DNA from: Pseudopyrenochaeta lycopersici
Taxonomy: Eukaryota; Ascomycota; Dothideomycetes; Pleosporales; Pseudopyrenochaetaceae
NCBI GenBank assembly: GCA_003313425.1
Contig: NHZP01000011.1
Location: 1,364,001 to 1,428,000 of the forward strand
Direction: 5' to 3'
DNA: 64,000 nt
Positions 33,988-45,867 of the stretch are shown here, one piece after another; the stretch's first letter is position 1; the number at the start of each line of letters is the position of its first letter. The notes beneath the pieces are model-generated. The model did not search any database. It had not been told where the DNA came from and saw only the letters and a program-made list of their open reading frames with translations. The translations under genes and the position numbers were made by a program.

Positions 33988-35019
33988 TTAATTACTGTCC
34001 TCGCTAGTTGTCGCATCGCTGGTTGACGATGCTGATTTGCTCGACCTTGGCACCGGCCCTAGGGTCCACCGCCAGTCTCTTCTGCGTTTTCGCCGTCCAG
34101 CGACAGGGGTTTCAGGACAGTCGCTGTCATCTTCAGAAGACGACGAGTCTCGCTTCTCTCCGACCCGCGGAGCGTTTAGTCGAGGTGAGGTCTCCAGTGT
34201 ATGAGTGACAGAGCTAGAAGCGGCCGACGGTGATGAAAGAGACGAAGAAGCGGCCTTGGATGTGGTGCTAGAAACTGTTTTAAGGCTCAGAGAATGATGC
34301 ACAGCCGAGACATCAGAGTCTTTCGCTTGGGCCGATTCTGCCGATGCGGTTGAGGAGAGTGTGGACCGGGACGATTCAAGGTCTGAGTGCGCCAGAGTAT
34401 ACTTGACGGTCTTGATCTCTTCTTCAAGAGGAGTCCGGAACGACACGCGCTTCTCAGCGGGGAACAGAGGCCGGGCGGCAGTCATCTTGCGCGGTATTAT
34501 TGATCTCGTGGGGCTATTTGCGAGAATCGAGGCCAAGTGGTGAGGTTGTTTGTAGGGTATTGAGATGGTTGCGGACTCGTTGGACGCAGATGTAAGGGTT
34601 GATGAGAGGGTGGATGCCGAAGTTGGTGTAGAGGTGCTCGTCGCAACTGGGAAGTTGCTGTCTATTGAGAGGCGTGGTTTGCTGGGGCGTTCCAGGGAGG
34701 GTGCCGTAGAGGGTTGCTCATAGGCATTCGAAAACGTGTTACGAACAGTGGGGGACACGGCAGAAAGAGTTTCCAGTCGCAAACTGGCGGCTTTTCCGAG
34801 GATGCGTGGTTGCTGGGTGTTGATAGATAGTCTGGGTCGCTGCGGAGCTTGTCCGCGCGGTGGTATTATAGGCAGCGAGGTGGTCATGATGGGCGAGGGA
34901 GCAGGTGATGGCGGTATTGAGGGGTGTGACACGGAAATCATCGCGAGGCTCGTTGGTGTGTGTCGCGAGGGGCAGGCAGATGATAAGAGGGGAGCCGGAA
35001 GCGCTCTAGGTGGGTACAC
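33988..35019 (-). CDS. Ser/Thr/Pro-rich protein with RVSF (PP1-docking) motif
   Basis: Single exon of 343 residues, mostly low-complexity Ser, Thr, Ala and Pro. The one ordered-looking and probably conserved island is ARPLFPAEKRVSFRTPL followed by EEEIKTVKYTLAHSDLE (about residues 182-217). K-R-V-S-F fits the RVxF docking consensus for protein phosphatase 1. The C-terminal part has an acidic stretch (SSSSEDDSDCPETP) followed by a basic patch GRRKRRRDWRWTLGPVP, then a Ser-rich tail. I infer a phosphatase-binding or otherwise regulatory, probably nuclear, protein; no enzymatic domain is present. The ATG at 35019 is the first of the frame, and the later ATGs at residues 27 and 45 are possible. 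It is divergent from POLI. Confidence 0.72.
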   Translation of the reverse strand: MYPPRALPAPLLSSACPSRHTPTSLAMISVSHPSIPPSPAPSPIMTTSLPIIPPRGQAPQRPRLSINTQQPRILGKAASLRLETLSAVSPTVRNTFSNAYEQPSTAPSLERPSKPRLSIDSNFPVATSTSTPTSASTLSSTLTSASNESATISIPYKQPHHLASILANSPTRSIIPRKMTAARPLFPAEKRVSFRTPLEEEIKTVKYTLAHSDLESSRSTLSSTASAESAQAKDSDVSAVHHSLSLKTVSSTTSKAASSSLSSPSAASSSVTHTLETSPRLNAPRVGEKRDSSSSEDDSDCPETPVAGRRKRRRDWRWTLGPVPRSSKSASSTSDATTSEDSN

Positions 35020-35473
35020 TGCCAGGTCTCGTATTCAAATGGAAGGCTGCTGATGGCCTGCAAGGATTAAGCAGAGAGGCAAACCCGATTCAAACGTAGG
35101 TGTGACGAGGCAGCGCGCGAGACAGGTATGTATAGCAAAGCGGCAGCCACGCCGGCGGGCCTTCTGGGTTACTGTGCATCCCAACGTATGGAGGTGGATC
35201 TCGCTCGTTATTTTGGGTAGAGGCGCTTGCGAAACCTCCCAAAATAACCATAAGTGGCAAACGCCTGTCGAAGATGACAGGGGGGCCTTCATTGCTGCGT
35301 GTTCCGTTGCCAGCACGGACGCTGAAGGGCCTTGGCGCATGTATGGGCGTCTCAACCCTGGTCCAACAAAGTCGCATTTGTTTCTCAAGCCAAAACTGTG
35401 CGTCGTTTGTCCGTTGTATCCCAGACTACGAGCCGCCGAAACCCGTCTGCGCTTCTTCTGGCGCTTCGGCGGC
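35020..35473. other. divergent spacer between the RVSF gene and POLI
   Basis: 454 nt between start codons. Frames are open in several registers on both strands, but none shows a family motif. Confidence 0.5.
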
Positions 35474-38079
35474 ATGGGCGCAACGAGAAAGAAGACGCTC
35501 AAACGACAGCTCGAATCCACCGTAATACACTTTGTAAGCATACCAGGCAGCCCGTACCCATGGTACACAGCCTTACGCCTGGTGGCCCAATGCGGCTTCA
35601 CTATCGTCGTAATCTTGCGACCCTCGTTCGCACTCCTCATTGCTAACGTGTCGTCTCGCCTGAGCTAGGACTATGTGCGTACACACCCCGGAGAACAAGT
35701 TATGGAGAATGTACCAAATCGAGTGAAGCTCACACTGTCTCTCTCCTGTGTAGGACTGCTTTTACGCCAGCGTGTTCGAGCATGAGACTCCATCGCTCAA
35801 GTCACGGCCGTTGGCTGTGCAACAGAAACAGATCGTGGTCACATGCAACTACGAGGCCCGTCGCCGAGTATGCCTTCCCTGTGGTCCTCGTCCATGCCCT
35901 GTCATTGAACGGAGCGTCTTACTGGCGCATCATTGCATAATCCGTATTTTTGACCATCTGTCAGCCCGCTGACTTTGCCCAGGGCCTACACAAACTGCAG
36001 CTCATTAGTGAAGCAAAGAAAGTCTGCCCGGACGTAGTCATCGTCCTAGGTGAGGATCTCACGCGTTTTAGAGATGTCTCGAAAGAGCTATACGCCTTTC
36101 TACGATCCTTCTCTTGGAACTCGCGTTGTGAGCGCCTCGGCTTCGATGAGGTTCGTCTCCACACATCGTCAGCTCCGCCCTGTTTCAACACCGCCTCCTT
36201 CACTCTTCCGTCTCAAGTATTACCTTTCTTGATATTTGCTCCATTGTGTTGCTGCCGTCGCACGGCCTTTTCCCATGTACAATCGTTAAGTTGCGGTCTA
36301 GGTATTCATGGATGTGTCGGATATTGTCGACTTCAATGTTGGCATCCTGAACTCCAATGATCTTAGAAACTCCTTCTTTTGCCTCTCCAAAGATGATCCA
36401 GCACTCGGTTTCCCGTTTGATGCAACGGTTTTGATGGGTCATGCCTATCCCAAAGCTCTAAATGAAACCCCAGGTAAGGTTTTGCCTTTGACGTCAATGA
36501 GGTGGCTTAGCAGAGATATGTTCCGCTTGGTACTGGAATGCATTCGCTAGGCACAAGGCTGACAGCCTTTCCATGGAGGCACCTCGCCAGTAACAAGTTT
36601 GCTGGTGGGGCTTAAGGAACGTTGAGTCATGGCGCTTGCGATGCTTCCAGTACTTTCACAGGACCCCGTCATGCCTCTGTGTTAGTCTTGCGCGTCCCTA
36701 TGCCCACCGCACTGTTAAACTTGCTCCAAAGCGTCGGTTCACAACGCTAATCCGCAGCAGACCCCTCATCATTGGACATGCTGCACCTCCGTCTGCTCCT
36801 AGCAAGCCATCTAGCCCAGCACCTACGGGGAAAGCTCCAATCAGAGAAGGGTTATACGGCTACCGTTGGTATCTCTACCAACAAGCTTCTCTCCAAGCTT
36901 GTAGGCAATTTACAGAAGCCCAACGGCCAGACAACACTGTTACCCCCCTATGACCCGCGGGAAGATGACGACGAGCAAGACAATGTGGCATCCTTCGTAG
37001 ATGATCACGAAGTCGGCAATATTCCCGGAATTGGATTCAAAATCGCACAAAAGCTTCGTGCTCACGTGCTTCAGCGACCGGCAAATTTCGATACTGGACT
37101 AATATACGGTGGCACTATGGAGATCATACGTGTGTCTGATGTGAAAAAATACCCTGGAATGGGACCAGAGACATTAGAAAATGTGCTGGGCGGGCCAGGT
37201 TCGCCGTCAGGTATCGGCGCCAAAGTATGGGGTCTGTTGAATGGGTGTGACGATACACCGGTGGCCAAAGCTCGAGAAGTACCTAGACAAATTAGCATCG
37301 AGGACAGCTATATCCGTTTGGACACCTTGGATCAGGTGACCACAGAGCTACGCATGCTGGCGAAAAGTTTGATGAAGAGGCTATATGCAGACTTGTTGGA
37401 AGATCGGGACGATGATGAGCAGCTATTGAGCGACACACCTGACGAGGCTGTGACGACTTCGAAGCGCTGGCTTGCTCATCCCAAGACAATTCGGCTCTCA
37501 ACCCGGCCGCGCCCGCCTCAGAATCCTGATGGGAGTCGAAATCGCTCGTTTGCTCGTATTTCTAGGTCTGCGCCAATGCCGACCTTTGCCTTCAATCTGA
37601 AAGAAAGCAGGGATGAGGTGGTCGAAAGATTAGTGAATGAGTCCTTGTTACCACTCTTTCGTAGGCTGCATCCAGAGAAGAGCGGGTGGAACTTGAGCCT
37701 CGTCAATATCGCGGCTACCAACATGGCCGATGCAGCGAGTGAAAAAGGCGGCGTTGGGCGAGATATCAGTAAGATGTTCAAGCTCCAAGATAGAGTTCTC
37801 AAGCCATGGAGAGTTGAAGAAGACCCAGCTTCAGTTGAAGCAACAGACGTCATGGACGAACTGCCTCGACAGAAGACAGTATCACAACTAACAGACAGAA
37901 GTGCTGGGTCTGAAGATGCTCCCACGCCCTCTCAGGAGATAGATCTTGTCCTTGTTGACCGCTGGGAGTCCGAAGACGAGGATATGACAGACGCTAACGT
38001 TTATCGGTGCGACGAGTGTGATGCTATGATGCCTTCATTCGCCTTGGGAGCACATGAACGATGGCATGCGCAGGTATAG
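35474..38079 (+). CDS. POLI: Y-family DNA polymerase iota
   Basis: Exons 35474..35533, 35669..35674 (microexon), 35754..35867, 35983..36150, 36302..36473, 36761..38079, about 612 residues. Splicing builds the first catalytic motif IHFDYDCFYASVFE; the Asp-Tyr between HF and DCF comes from the 6-nt exon GACTAT. Next come TCNYEARRRGLHKLQLISEA, LGFDEVFMDVSDI (second catalytic Asp-Glu), YTATVGISTNKLLSKLVG (finger/palm), then VGNIPGIGFKIAQKL (helix-hairpin-helix) and a little-finger region. The C-terminal YRCDECDAMMPSFALGAHER plus WHAQ forms a C2H2, UBZ-like ubiquitin-binding finger. The enzyme performs translesion synthesis past damaged bases. The last intron is 287 nt, far longer than its neighbours, and its acceptor is a CAGCAG tandem. 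Confidence 0.9.
35669..35674 (+). other. POLI: 6-nt microexon of POLI
   Basis: GACTAT between acceptor GAGCTAG and donor GTGCGT, phase 0 on both sides. It codes for Asp-Tyr in the conserved H-F-D-Y-D-C-F-Y motif of Y-family polymerases. Skipping it would leave the frame open but lose a catalytic Asp. Confidence 0.85.
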
Positions 38080-38748
38080 AAGCTATGATACCCATGTTTG
38101 GTTTTGGCTCGGTTGGATTTTGCACCTGGCAGCTACGTTGATTCTTGTGGCGAGGCGCAATTCTCAGAGCAGACGTTTGTGTTCTTTGCAGTTCTCTCGC
38201 CAGAATCAGAGCGAATGACTATGAAGTAGTAGAAACAGAGTTCCAGCTTGATACTAAACGATGAACGTACAGCAGGAGCAAGCACGTGAGTAGGCCAGGA
38301 GCCCTGGGGAAGCGCAACAGAGCAAGGCGCAATCACTTTGACCCTTGCCGCGAGAACACACACTTGACGGCACTTGGAGATTAGCCGGCGACCTTGAAGT
38401 ATTGGATAAGATATGGAGTGTTGCATGATATGGCAAGCGCGTTGAGTACTCCCAGTTGAGCGCAATAATTAACGGTGGACAAGTCTGGAAAGGTAGCTCA
38501 TATACATTCGCAAAGTCCCCCAAAAGTAGTTGTGCCACCATGTCGGCTAACCGGAACAAGCAACAAAACCGTTGGCTGGCACAAACGCTATGCAGAAACG
38601 ATGCCCTTGCCGCTTTCATGTGATGGAGAGCCGCGGCTTGACGTAGCCTGCAGATATCACTTCATACGCCCACCTGTCGCAGCCGTGCTTCGTATCTCTA
38701 TCGTGTCAATGTGCATCGACCTGAGTTCGTCGTAAAGTGAAAGTCAAG
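38080..38748. other. spacer between POLI and DPL1
   Basis: 669 nt holding the 3' end of POLI and the promoter of DPL1. No gene is seen. Confidence 0.5.
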
Positions 38749-40565
38749 ATGCCCGGCTCGTCGCGCCTGCCTGTGAGTTTGCGCGATACATTTAACGCGC
38801 GCAAGAGTACCGCCAAGGGCCAGTTCGTGGCCCTGAACGTCGACGTGTATGTGCTGTTCGCTCTTCACATTAGTGTTTGTATCAATTAACATGTCTTGGG
38901 AATTAGCTTGCGCAACATCGTGTTCTTTTTGTTCCTCCTCCGATGGACCCGCATTACTTTCTATCAGCTCAAAGGCCGCGGCATCTTCGGCTCGCTCAGC
39001 GACCTCTATATCAGCATCCGGCGCTACCTCTACGGCGTCTTCTTGCAACTCCCAGGAGTGCGCACCAAAGTCCAAACACAGGTTTCCGAGTCGATACTCA
39101 AGCTTGAGCGCAAACTTGTGCCCAGTGGACCCGGCATTGAGCGCATCACCAGCTTACCAACTGAGGGATGGAGCGAGGAGCAAGTCCGTACGAAGTTGGG
39201 TGAACTGGCGGCCATGGAGCATACAAGGTGGGAAGATGGAAGAGTGAGTGGGGCGGTCTACCATGGCGGGGATGAGTTGATACGGCTGCAGACGGAAGCG
39301 TTTGGTAAATTCACTGTTGCCAATCCAATTCATCCCGACGTGTTCCCTGGTGTGAGAAAGATGGAAGCTGAAGTAGTGGCAATGGTATGCAACAATTCCC
39401 TACCACTGTAGACTAACGGTATACTAAAAGTTTGCAGGTCCTTTCCCTCTTCAGCGCTCCTGAAGGCGCAGTTGGCGTTACAACTTCTGGCGGCACGGAG
39501 TCTATCCTCATGGCTTGTCTTTCGGCGCGAAACAAAGCCTTCAAGGAGCGTGGCGTCACGGAACCTGAGATGATCCTCCCTGAAACAGCGCACACGGCAT
39601 TCCGCAAAGCCGGGGAGTACTTCAAGATCAAGATCCATCTTGTCGCGTGCAATGCACCCAGTTACAAGGTTCATCTGTCCTCTGTCTCCCGTCTAATTAA
39701 TCCAAACACCATCCTGCTAGTGGGTTCAGCGCCCAACTTTCCCCACGGCATCATTGATGACATCTCCGGGCTTAGCAAACTGGCACATAAAAAGAAGTTA
39801 CCGCTACATGTAGATTGCTGTCTCGGCTCCTTCATCATTCCCCTTCTTTCCAAGGCCGGGTTTGATTCGGAACCATTTGACTTCCGGCTCAAGGGTGTGA
39901 CAAGCATCTCCTGCGACACTCACAAATATGGCTTCGCACCCAAGGGAAACTCTACAGTGCTCTACCGCTCTGACGAGTACCGAAAGTACCAGTACTTCAT
40001 TTCGCCGGATTGGTCTGGTGGCGTCTACGCATCGCCGTCAATTGCAGGCTCCCGGCCTGGCGCTTTGATTGCAGGATGCTGGGCCAGTTTAGTAAAGCAG
40101 GGCGAGACTGGATACATTGATGCATGCCACAAAATTGTCGGCGGGATGAAGAAGATTGAATCTGCTATCCGCGAGAAACCTGAATTGGCTTCCGACCTCA
40201 AGATTATTGGACGTCCCTTGGTTTCTGTCGTCGCCTTTCTTTCCAACACGCTGGATATCTACGACATTGCAGACGGTATGTCAGAGAAAGGCTGGCATTT
40301 GAATGCATTGCAGAATCCACCAGCTATCCATGTGGCTGTCACGTTACCAATTGTTGCAGTTGTAGACAAGCTTATCAGTGACTTGGTGGAGGTCACGGAG
40401 GAGGTTAGGGAGAAGGAACGACGGAGGATTGCGGAAGGGAAGGGAGCCAAGGGAGCTGTTAAGGGAGACGCGGCGGCGTTGTATGGCGTTGCTGGCAGCT
40501 TGCCGAACAAGAGTGTTGTTGTGGACTTGGCGAAGGGCTTCCTGGACACGCTGTATAAAGCTTGA
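38749..40565 (+). CDS. DPL1: sphingosine-1-phosphate lyase
   Basis: Exons 38749..38846, 38907..39384, 39438..40565, 567 residues against 589 in yeast. An N-terminal membrane anchor is formed at LRNIVFFLFLLRWTRITFY. The PLP fold follows: SGAVYHGGDELIRLQTEAFG, NPIHPDVFPGVRKMEAEVV, TTSGGTESILMACLSARNK, LPLHVDCCLGSFIIPLLSK, and the cofactor lysine in SCDTHKYGFAPKGNS. The enzyme cleaves phosphorylated long-chain bases in the ER membrane to a fatty aldehyde and phosphoethanolamine, the exit from sphingolipid metabolism. The first donor must be GTATGT two bases inside the apparent end of exon 1 to keep frame. It is convergent with uL16m. Confidence 0.96.
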
Positions 40566-40729
40566 AGAGGGGCCACACTGTCTTGTAAATTTGTGCCTGA
40601 ATCAATACCAAAGATAATTACCCAAATTACGCTAAAAGGGCATCTGTGTCCTGCCGACATCACTCCAAGTGTATTCAGTGCGTATATTTGAAATATTACA
40701 TTGGTGTACACGGGGGTATATGACACAAT

Positions 40730-41511
40730 CTATGCCGTTGCTGTCGGTGCTTGCGATGCCGAAGGCAGCCGCGCCGCCAATTCCTCGAGCGGTAGCTTCT
40801 TTCTGGGTCTCTTGAGCTCCTCTTCGGTGATTCCATTTAGCTTCGTCAGCCCCATAACAGGTGCGTCGCCCTTCTTCACGAACTCGTACAGGCCAGGCAG
40901 TTTGTTTCCGGCAAGCCTGAAAGCATCCCTGACAACCTGCTCGTGCAAATCGCCCTTGATCTCGAAGATGATCTTGCTCACTGCCACCCTTGCAGTCCAG
41001 CGGTCAAAACTACCCTTTCCTTTACCCATACGCACGTCGTTACCACTGGTGTAGACACCAATGTTCGCCGCGATGCGCATGTACATGCGGAACTTCATGC
41101 CACGAAGTCGCTTCTTGATTGTTTCTTCAGCAATTCGGAGTTGATGTGCACTGATACGGCGGTCATGGTCACGCATGCGCAGGCCATAGTCGCCCCAGAC
41201 GACAGTGGTGCCGCGCATGCTACCTCCAGTGGGTACACGACAACGACCCTTGCGGGACTTGCGGGACTCTCCGGCCTTCGGGGCGAGCCAATTGAAACGA
41301 TTAGGCGTGGAGGAGAAGAAGCGGACGGAAGGCTGATAAGTAGGAGTGAGGAATCGGCATTGGGGGATGCATGGCTGCTGGGCAACTGTGTTCACTTAGC
41401 AATTGTCTCTTCAGATAATTATGCAGGAGGCGTACATCTCGACCGCGAAGTAGAGAGGCTCATGCTGCCAAATTGAGCCAACAGGCTCTGCGGTATCCTC
41501 GGCGGCGGCAT
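40730..41511 (-). CDS. MRPL16: mitochondrial large ribosomal subunit protein uL16m
   Basis: Exons complement(40730..41385, 41436..41511), 243 residues. The N-terminus is a basic, Ser-rich targeting sequence (MPPPRIPQSLLAQFGSM, SLSTSRSRF) continued by RFFSSTPNRFNWLAP. The body has the uL16 signature: KSRKGRCRVPTGGSMRGTTV, GLRMRDHDRRISAHQL, RMGKGKGSFDRWTARVA and GDLHEQVVRDAFRLAGNKLP. It is part of the mitoribosome near the peptidyl-transferase and A-site region. The splice uses acceptor ACACAG two codons before an alternative CAG; only the former keeps phase. It is divergent from RFC1, with 450 nt between starts. Confidence 0.93.
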
Positions 41512-41961
41512 CCTGTTGTCGTCGTGTCGAGCATGCGCTTACCACGACCGAACTTTGAAGTTCTGGAGGACTGCCAAGGCGTGGCTTCTGTGGCTTGTGC
41601 GGGACAGGAAGGCGTTACTAGGTGTGGCTTTAGTTCGTGATCGCTGCCTGCGATATCACTCCTAATGACCTGGGTATCTCTAAATAGTGGGATAGTTGCC
41701 TGATTGCAATATATGAGGGCCTAAATAACTTTAGACTACCATAAAGCTAGCCTGAAATGTTGTGCGTGGATATGAGCCAAGAAAGACCGTTGGTCACGGG
41801 TAGCGCGTCGGGGGCTTTCGCGACCGCGTCGTGCATTCAACTCAAGCCCGCCATCCGCCCCAACGTACAAGAATAGTCAACCACCCTCCCACAGTTGGTG
41901 CAGGTTCTTCCGTAAGCGCATTGCTTGTCACTACAGAACAGCGCGTACCTATACAGACAGA
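41512..41961. promoter_or_regulatory. shared divergent promoter MRPL16/RFC1
   Basis: 450 nt between start codons. It contains TTTCGCG at 41816-41822, the reverse of CGCGAAA, which fits the SCB/E2F-type cell-cycle element, about 140 bp before the RFC1 start. Its use is inference. Confidence 0.45.
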
Positions 41962-44900
41962 ATGCCCGCCGACATTCGCAGCTTCTTTGGCGGTGGGCCC
42001 AAGTCAAGCCAGGCCAGCCAGACCGAGCAGAAAAAGGATGAGGTACGTGTACATTCTAGGCAAAGACAGAGCTGTACATTATTCAATGGTCCCGCTCTTC
42101 GACTTTACGTCTATCTATTTCCCTTATCCCCCCTTTAAATGCAATATGCCGCGGTTCAGAACTTCTGCCGTTGGCAATGGCTTCACATTTAGAAACACTG
42201 CCACTCATCACCGCCAGCAGAAGCCTACAACGAAAAAATCAGCGCCGAAGAAAACCAGTCGAGTAAGCCGCGTCATCGACGATTCTGACGACGATGAAGA
42301 GGAGGAAGTAAAGTAAGAAAGTCTGTAGTACGCAGAGTGACGTCAAAGCTCACCATTGTTAGACCGCAGATGACTACACCTAAGAAGCCATTACCGAAGA
42401 AAGTGAAACGCGAACTCACTCCCGAACTCGAAGAGACGACCACCTCCGCCTTCTTTGCAAGCTCAAACAAGCCCAAGCGATCTGAGCCCCAAAAGAAGCA
42501 AATTGCCGATACACAGAGAGCGACCCCAAAGGGAACACCAGCGAAGGCAAACGGAAAGGCGTCAAAGGCAGCTACACCTGCATCTAATGGCAGGGCCTCT
42601 GGCCGGGCCAAGAAGCCAATTACCTCATACGCTGTACAGGACGATGAGGACGAGTTCCCAGACGATGACCTCGAAGATGCCGAGGATATCTTTGGAGCCA
42701 ATTTCAAAGGAAAGCGCACTGATGATTATGTCGACGTTCCAGAGAGCGATGATGACTTGCCGGTGCAGCTGCCGCACCGCGGAACTCCAAAGGCACCGGC
42801 GAAGCAACATAAGAAGAATGTCAATGGGGCTGGATCTGACCAAGAGCATGAAGATGTGGACATGAAAGATGTGGACGAAGAAGAAGATTCTGTTGAGTCT
42901 GACGGGGAGGAACAAACTCCCAAGCGGAAACCGAAAAAGGCATCAACTGCAGGTCGAAAACGAAAATCACCTGAGGTGGATGAAGATGACGGGGAAGAGG
43001 AAGTGAAGCCGACAAAGGCACGCGCAGCAAAGTCTAATGCGTCCAAATCACCAGCGAAGAAGAGGGCGAAGAAAGAGGACGCTACAGAGGATGCCGACAT
43101 ACAAGCCATTTACGACAGCATCCCAACAGTGCGTGCACCCACGCCTCCACCTAAGGACCCAGATGCAAAATTCGACTGGAGAGCCACTGCAGGTCGTGCC
43201 GAACCAGCACCGCTCCAAGGGTCTTCTGGTGATATGCCTTCTGGATCAGACACGTGTCTTGCTGGACTTACCTTTGTCTTCACTGGTGTTCTGCAACGGT
43301 GGGGTCGCACGGAAGGTCAGGAGCTTGTCAAACGGCATGGTGGAAAGGTCACTGGTGCTCCAAGCAAAAAGACCAGCTACGTCGTACTAGGTACAGACGC
43401 CGGCCCTAGCAAGCTGCAAAAGATTAAGGATATGAATATCAAGACCATTGATGAGGACGGGCTAACGCAACTTATCGAGAAACTCACTGCGGTTGGAAAT
43501 AAGGGGGACAGCAAGGCTCAGGCTGCCTATAAAGAGAAGCAGCGCAAGGAAGAAGAGAAAATCCAAGAGCAAGCCGCTGAGATCGAAAACGAGGAACGAC
43601 GCCGGCAGAAGGAGTTGAAGGCAGTGTCTGCAGCTACTAGCACAAACGCCGCATCTGCCATCCCAGCTGCTTCCCAAAATGCGGCACCCGCCGTAGACTC
43701 TCGACTTTGGACTACAAAGTACGCACCGACATCCCTGAATCAGATATGTGGAAATAAGACGACCGTTGAGAAGATACAACGATGGTTACAACGATTTCCC
43801 AAGAACCTTAAGACTGGCTTCAAACTTGCTGGCCCAGATGGCAGTGGGGTTTTTCGCGCCGTGATGCTCCATGGCCCTCCGGGAATCGGCAAGACCACTG
43901 CGGCACATCTAGTCGCGAAGCTTGAGGGATATGACATCGTTGAGCGAAACGCCAGTGATACTCGAAGTAAGAAGCTCATTGAAGAAGGTCTTCGCGGAGT
44001 TCTTAGCACGAATTCGCTCCACGGATACTTCGCTGGCGACGGCAAGAAGGTTGAGCAGTCAAAAAAGAAACTTGTCCTTATCATGGACGAAGTGGACGGC
44101 ATGTCCGCGGGTGATAGAGGCGGTGTTGGCGCGCTTGCTGCCGTGTGCAAAAAGTCAGAGATACCTATGATACTCATCTGCAATGATCGGCGGTTACCGA
44201 AGATGAAGCCATTCGATTTTGTCACGTTCGACCTACCATTCCGGCGACCGACGGTTGACCAGGTCCGCTCTCGTATCATGACCATCGCTTTCCGAGAAGG
44301 ATTGAAGATGCCAGCGCCCGTTGTCAACGCACTCATTGAGGGCAGCCATGCTGACATTCGTCAAGTCGTCAACATGATCTCCACTGCAAAATTGGATCAA
44401 GAAGCCATGGATTATGATTCGGGCAAAAAGATGTCTAAGAACTGGGAGAAGCATGTTATTCTCAAGCCATGGGACATCACCCAGAAGATTCTTGGTGGTG
44501 GTATGTTTGCAGCAAGTAGCAAGGCTACTCTCAACGAGAAGATCGAACTCTACTTTAACGATCATGAGTTTAGTCCCTTGATGTTGCAGGAGAATTACCT
44601 TGGCACCAATCCTATTCAGGCCCTGAACTACTCGGGCAAAGAGAGAAACTTGAAGACGCTCGAACTCGCTTCCCTAGCAGCTGATAGCATTAGCGATGGT
44701 GACCTTGTCGACCGAATGATACATGGCTCTCAACAACAGTGGAGCTTAATGCCAACTCACGCAGTTTTCAGTTTCGTCAGGCCCGCGAGCTTTGTATCTG
44801 GTAGCACAGCTGGAAACCAAACTCGCTTTACATCATGGCTGGGCAAGAATAGCAGCGCCAACAAGTTGAGTCGACTAGTCAAGGAAATCCAAGCTCACAT

Positions 44901-45535
44901 GCGCTTGCGATCTTCAGGTGATAGGCATGAGGTTCGGCAACAGTACATTCCCGTTCTCTGGACAGAACTGGTGCAGAAGCTACAGAAGGACGGCAAGGAG
45001 GCTGTACCACAGATCATTGACCTTATGGATAGCTATTTCTTGACCAAGGACGACTTCGATGCCATCATGGAGCTAGGAGTTGGTCCTATGGATCAAGACA
45101 AGGTGAAAATTGAGTCACAGGCAAAAGCCACCTTCACACGCCAGTAAGTACCTCTTGCCACAGTTGCCTGACAAATTCTCACAATGCTACAGGTACAACC
45201 AACAATCTCATCCGCTCCCGTTCATGAAAGCATCTTCGGTTGCCGCGCCCAAAAAGCAGGCTAAAGAGAAGCCAGATCTCGAAGAAGCAATTGAAGAGTC
45301 TGACGAGGGCGAGGTAATTGAGGAGGTCAAGGAAGACGACGAGGAAGTCGATATATCAAAGGACAAGTACGTCAAGCAGCCGAAGAAAAAGGCGTTGACC
45401 AAGAAAACGGGACCAGCGCAGAAGCGCGGCAAGAAGAAGGCCAAAGACGAAACAAGCGAAGATGAAGATGATGACGGGAGCAAACCTAAGACCAAGACCA
45501 AGGGCAAGGGCAAGGCGCCTGCCAAGAAGAAATGA
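41962..45535 (+). CDS. RFC1: replication factor C large subunit Rfc1
   Basis: Exons 41962..42042, 42221..42312, 42363..45143, 45193..45535, about 1098 residues. The N-terminus MPADIRSFFGGGP is the short PCNA-interacting-like start typical of Rfc1. A long acidic/basic disordered region follows, then the BRCT domain (LAGLTFVFTGVLQRWGRTEG, KVTGAPSKKTSYVVLGTDAG). The AAA+ module has Walker A MLHGPPGIGKTTAAHLVAK and Walker B LVLIMDEVDGMSAGD, with sensor segment MILICNDRR. The RFC1 C-terminal domain follows, and the tail is Lys/Asp-Glu-rich. RFC loads the PCNA clamp at primer ends in replication and repair. Exon 2 may begin at 42218 or 42221 (CAGCAG acceptor). The first intron is 178 nt. Confidence 0.96.
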
Positions 45536-45867
45536 GAGGACAGCAATATTGTAAACTACGTTGAAGACATGCAAGCGAGCCTCATCAACTGTAATCCACA
45601 TTAATCAGAAAATGTCGCTGCGCAAGGCTGACTAAACTTATGAAGTGAACTTGGTTTTGCCTGTTTGACAGCTAGCCCCGCGCGTACCCTGCATCCGGGC
45701 CGACGTCATGAGCAAGCTTAAATTGAATAAGACTTGACCCCCAGCACGAAAGACACTGATCTCAAGCTCCCAAATAGACGTTGCCAGCATTCTGTGATAC
45801 CCACTGTCTTCCCTGCGTTCGCTGTCACTCTCTGCCCGCTCCTCGTCGTGGGCTGCCTGTCTCGGCA
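45536..45867. other. spacer between RFC1 and the Gag1-like gene
   Basis: 332 nt between co-directional genes. No gene is seen. Confidence 0.5.

Noticed and set aside
35035..35640. 201-codon minus-strand frame and 188-codon plus-strand frame over the POLI promoter and first exon
   Set aside because: They overlap each other and the supported POLI first exon; neither has a motif, and composition is that of shadow frames.
11036..45535. A DNA-repair gene cluster made of RAD1, POLI and RFC1
   Set aside because: They are separated by many unrelated housekeeping genes on both strands, so chance placement is the simpler reading.
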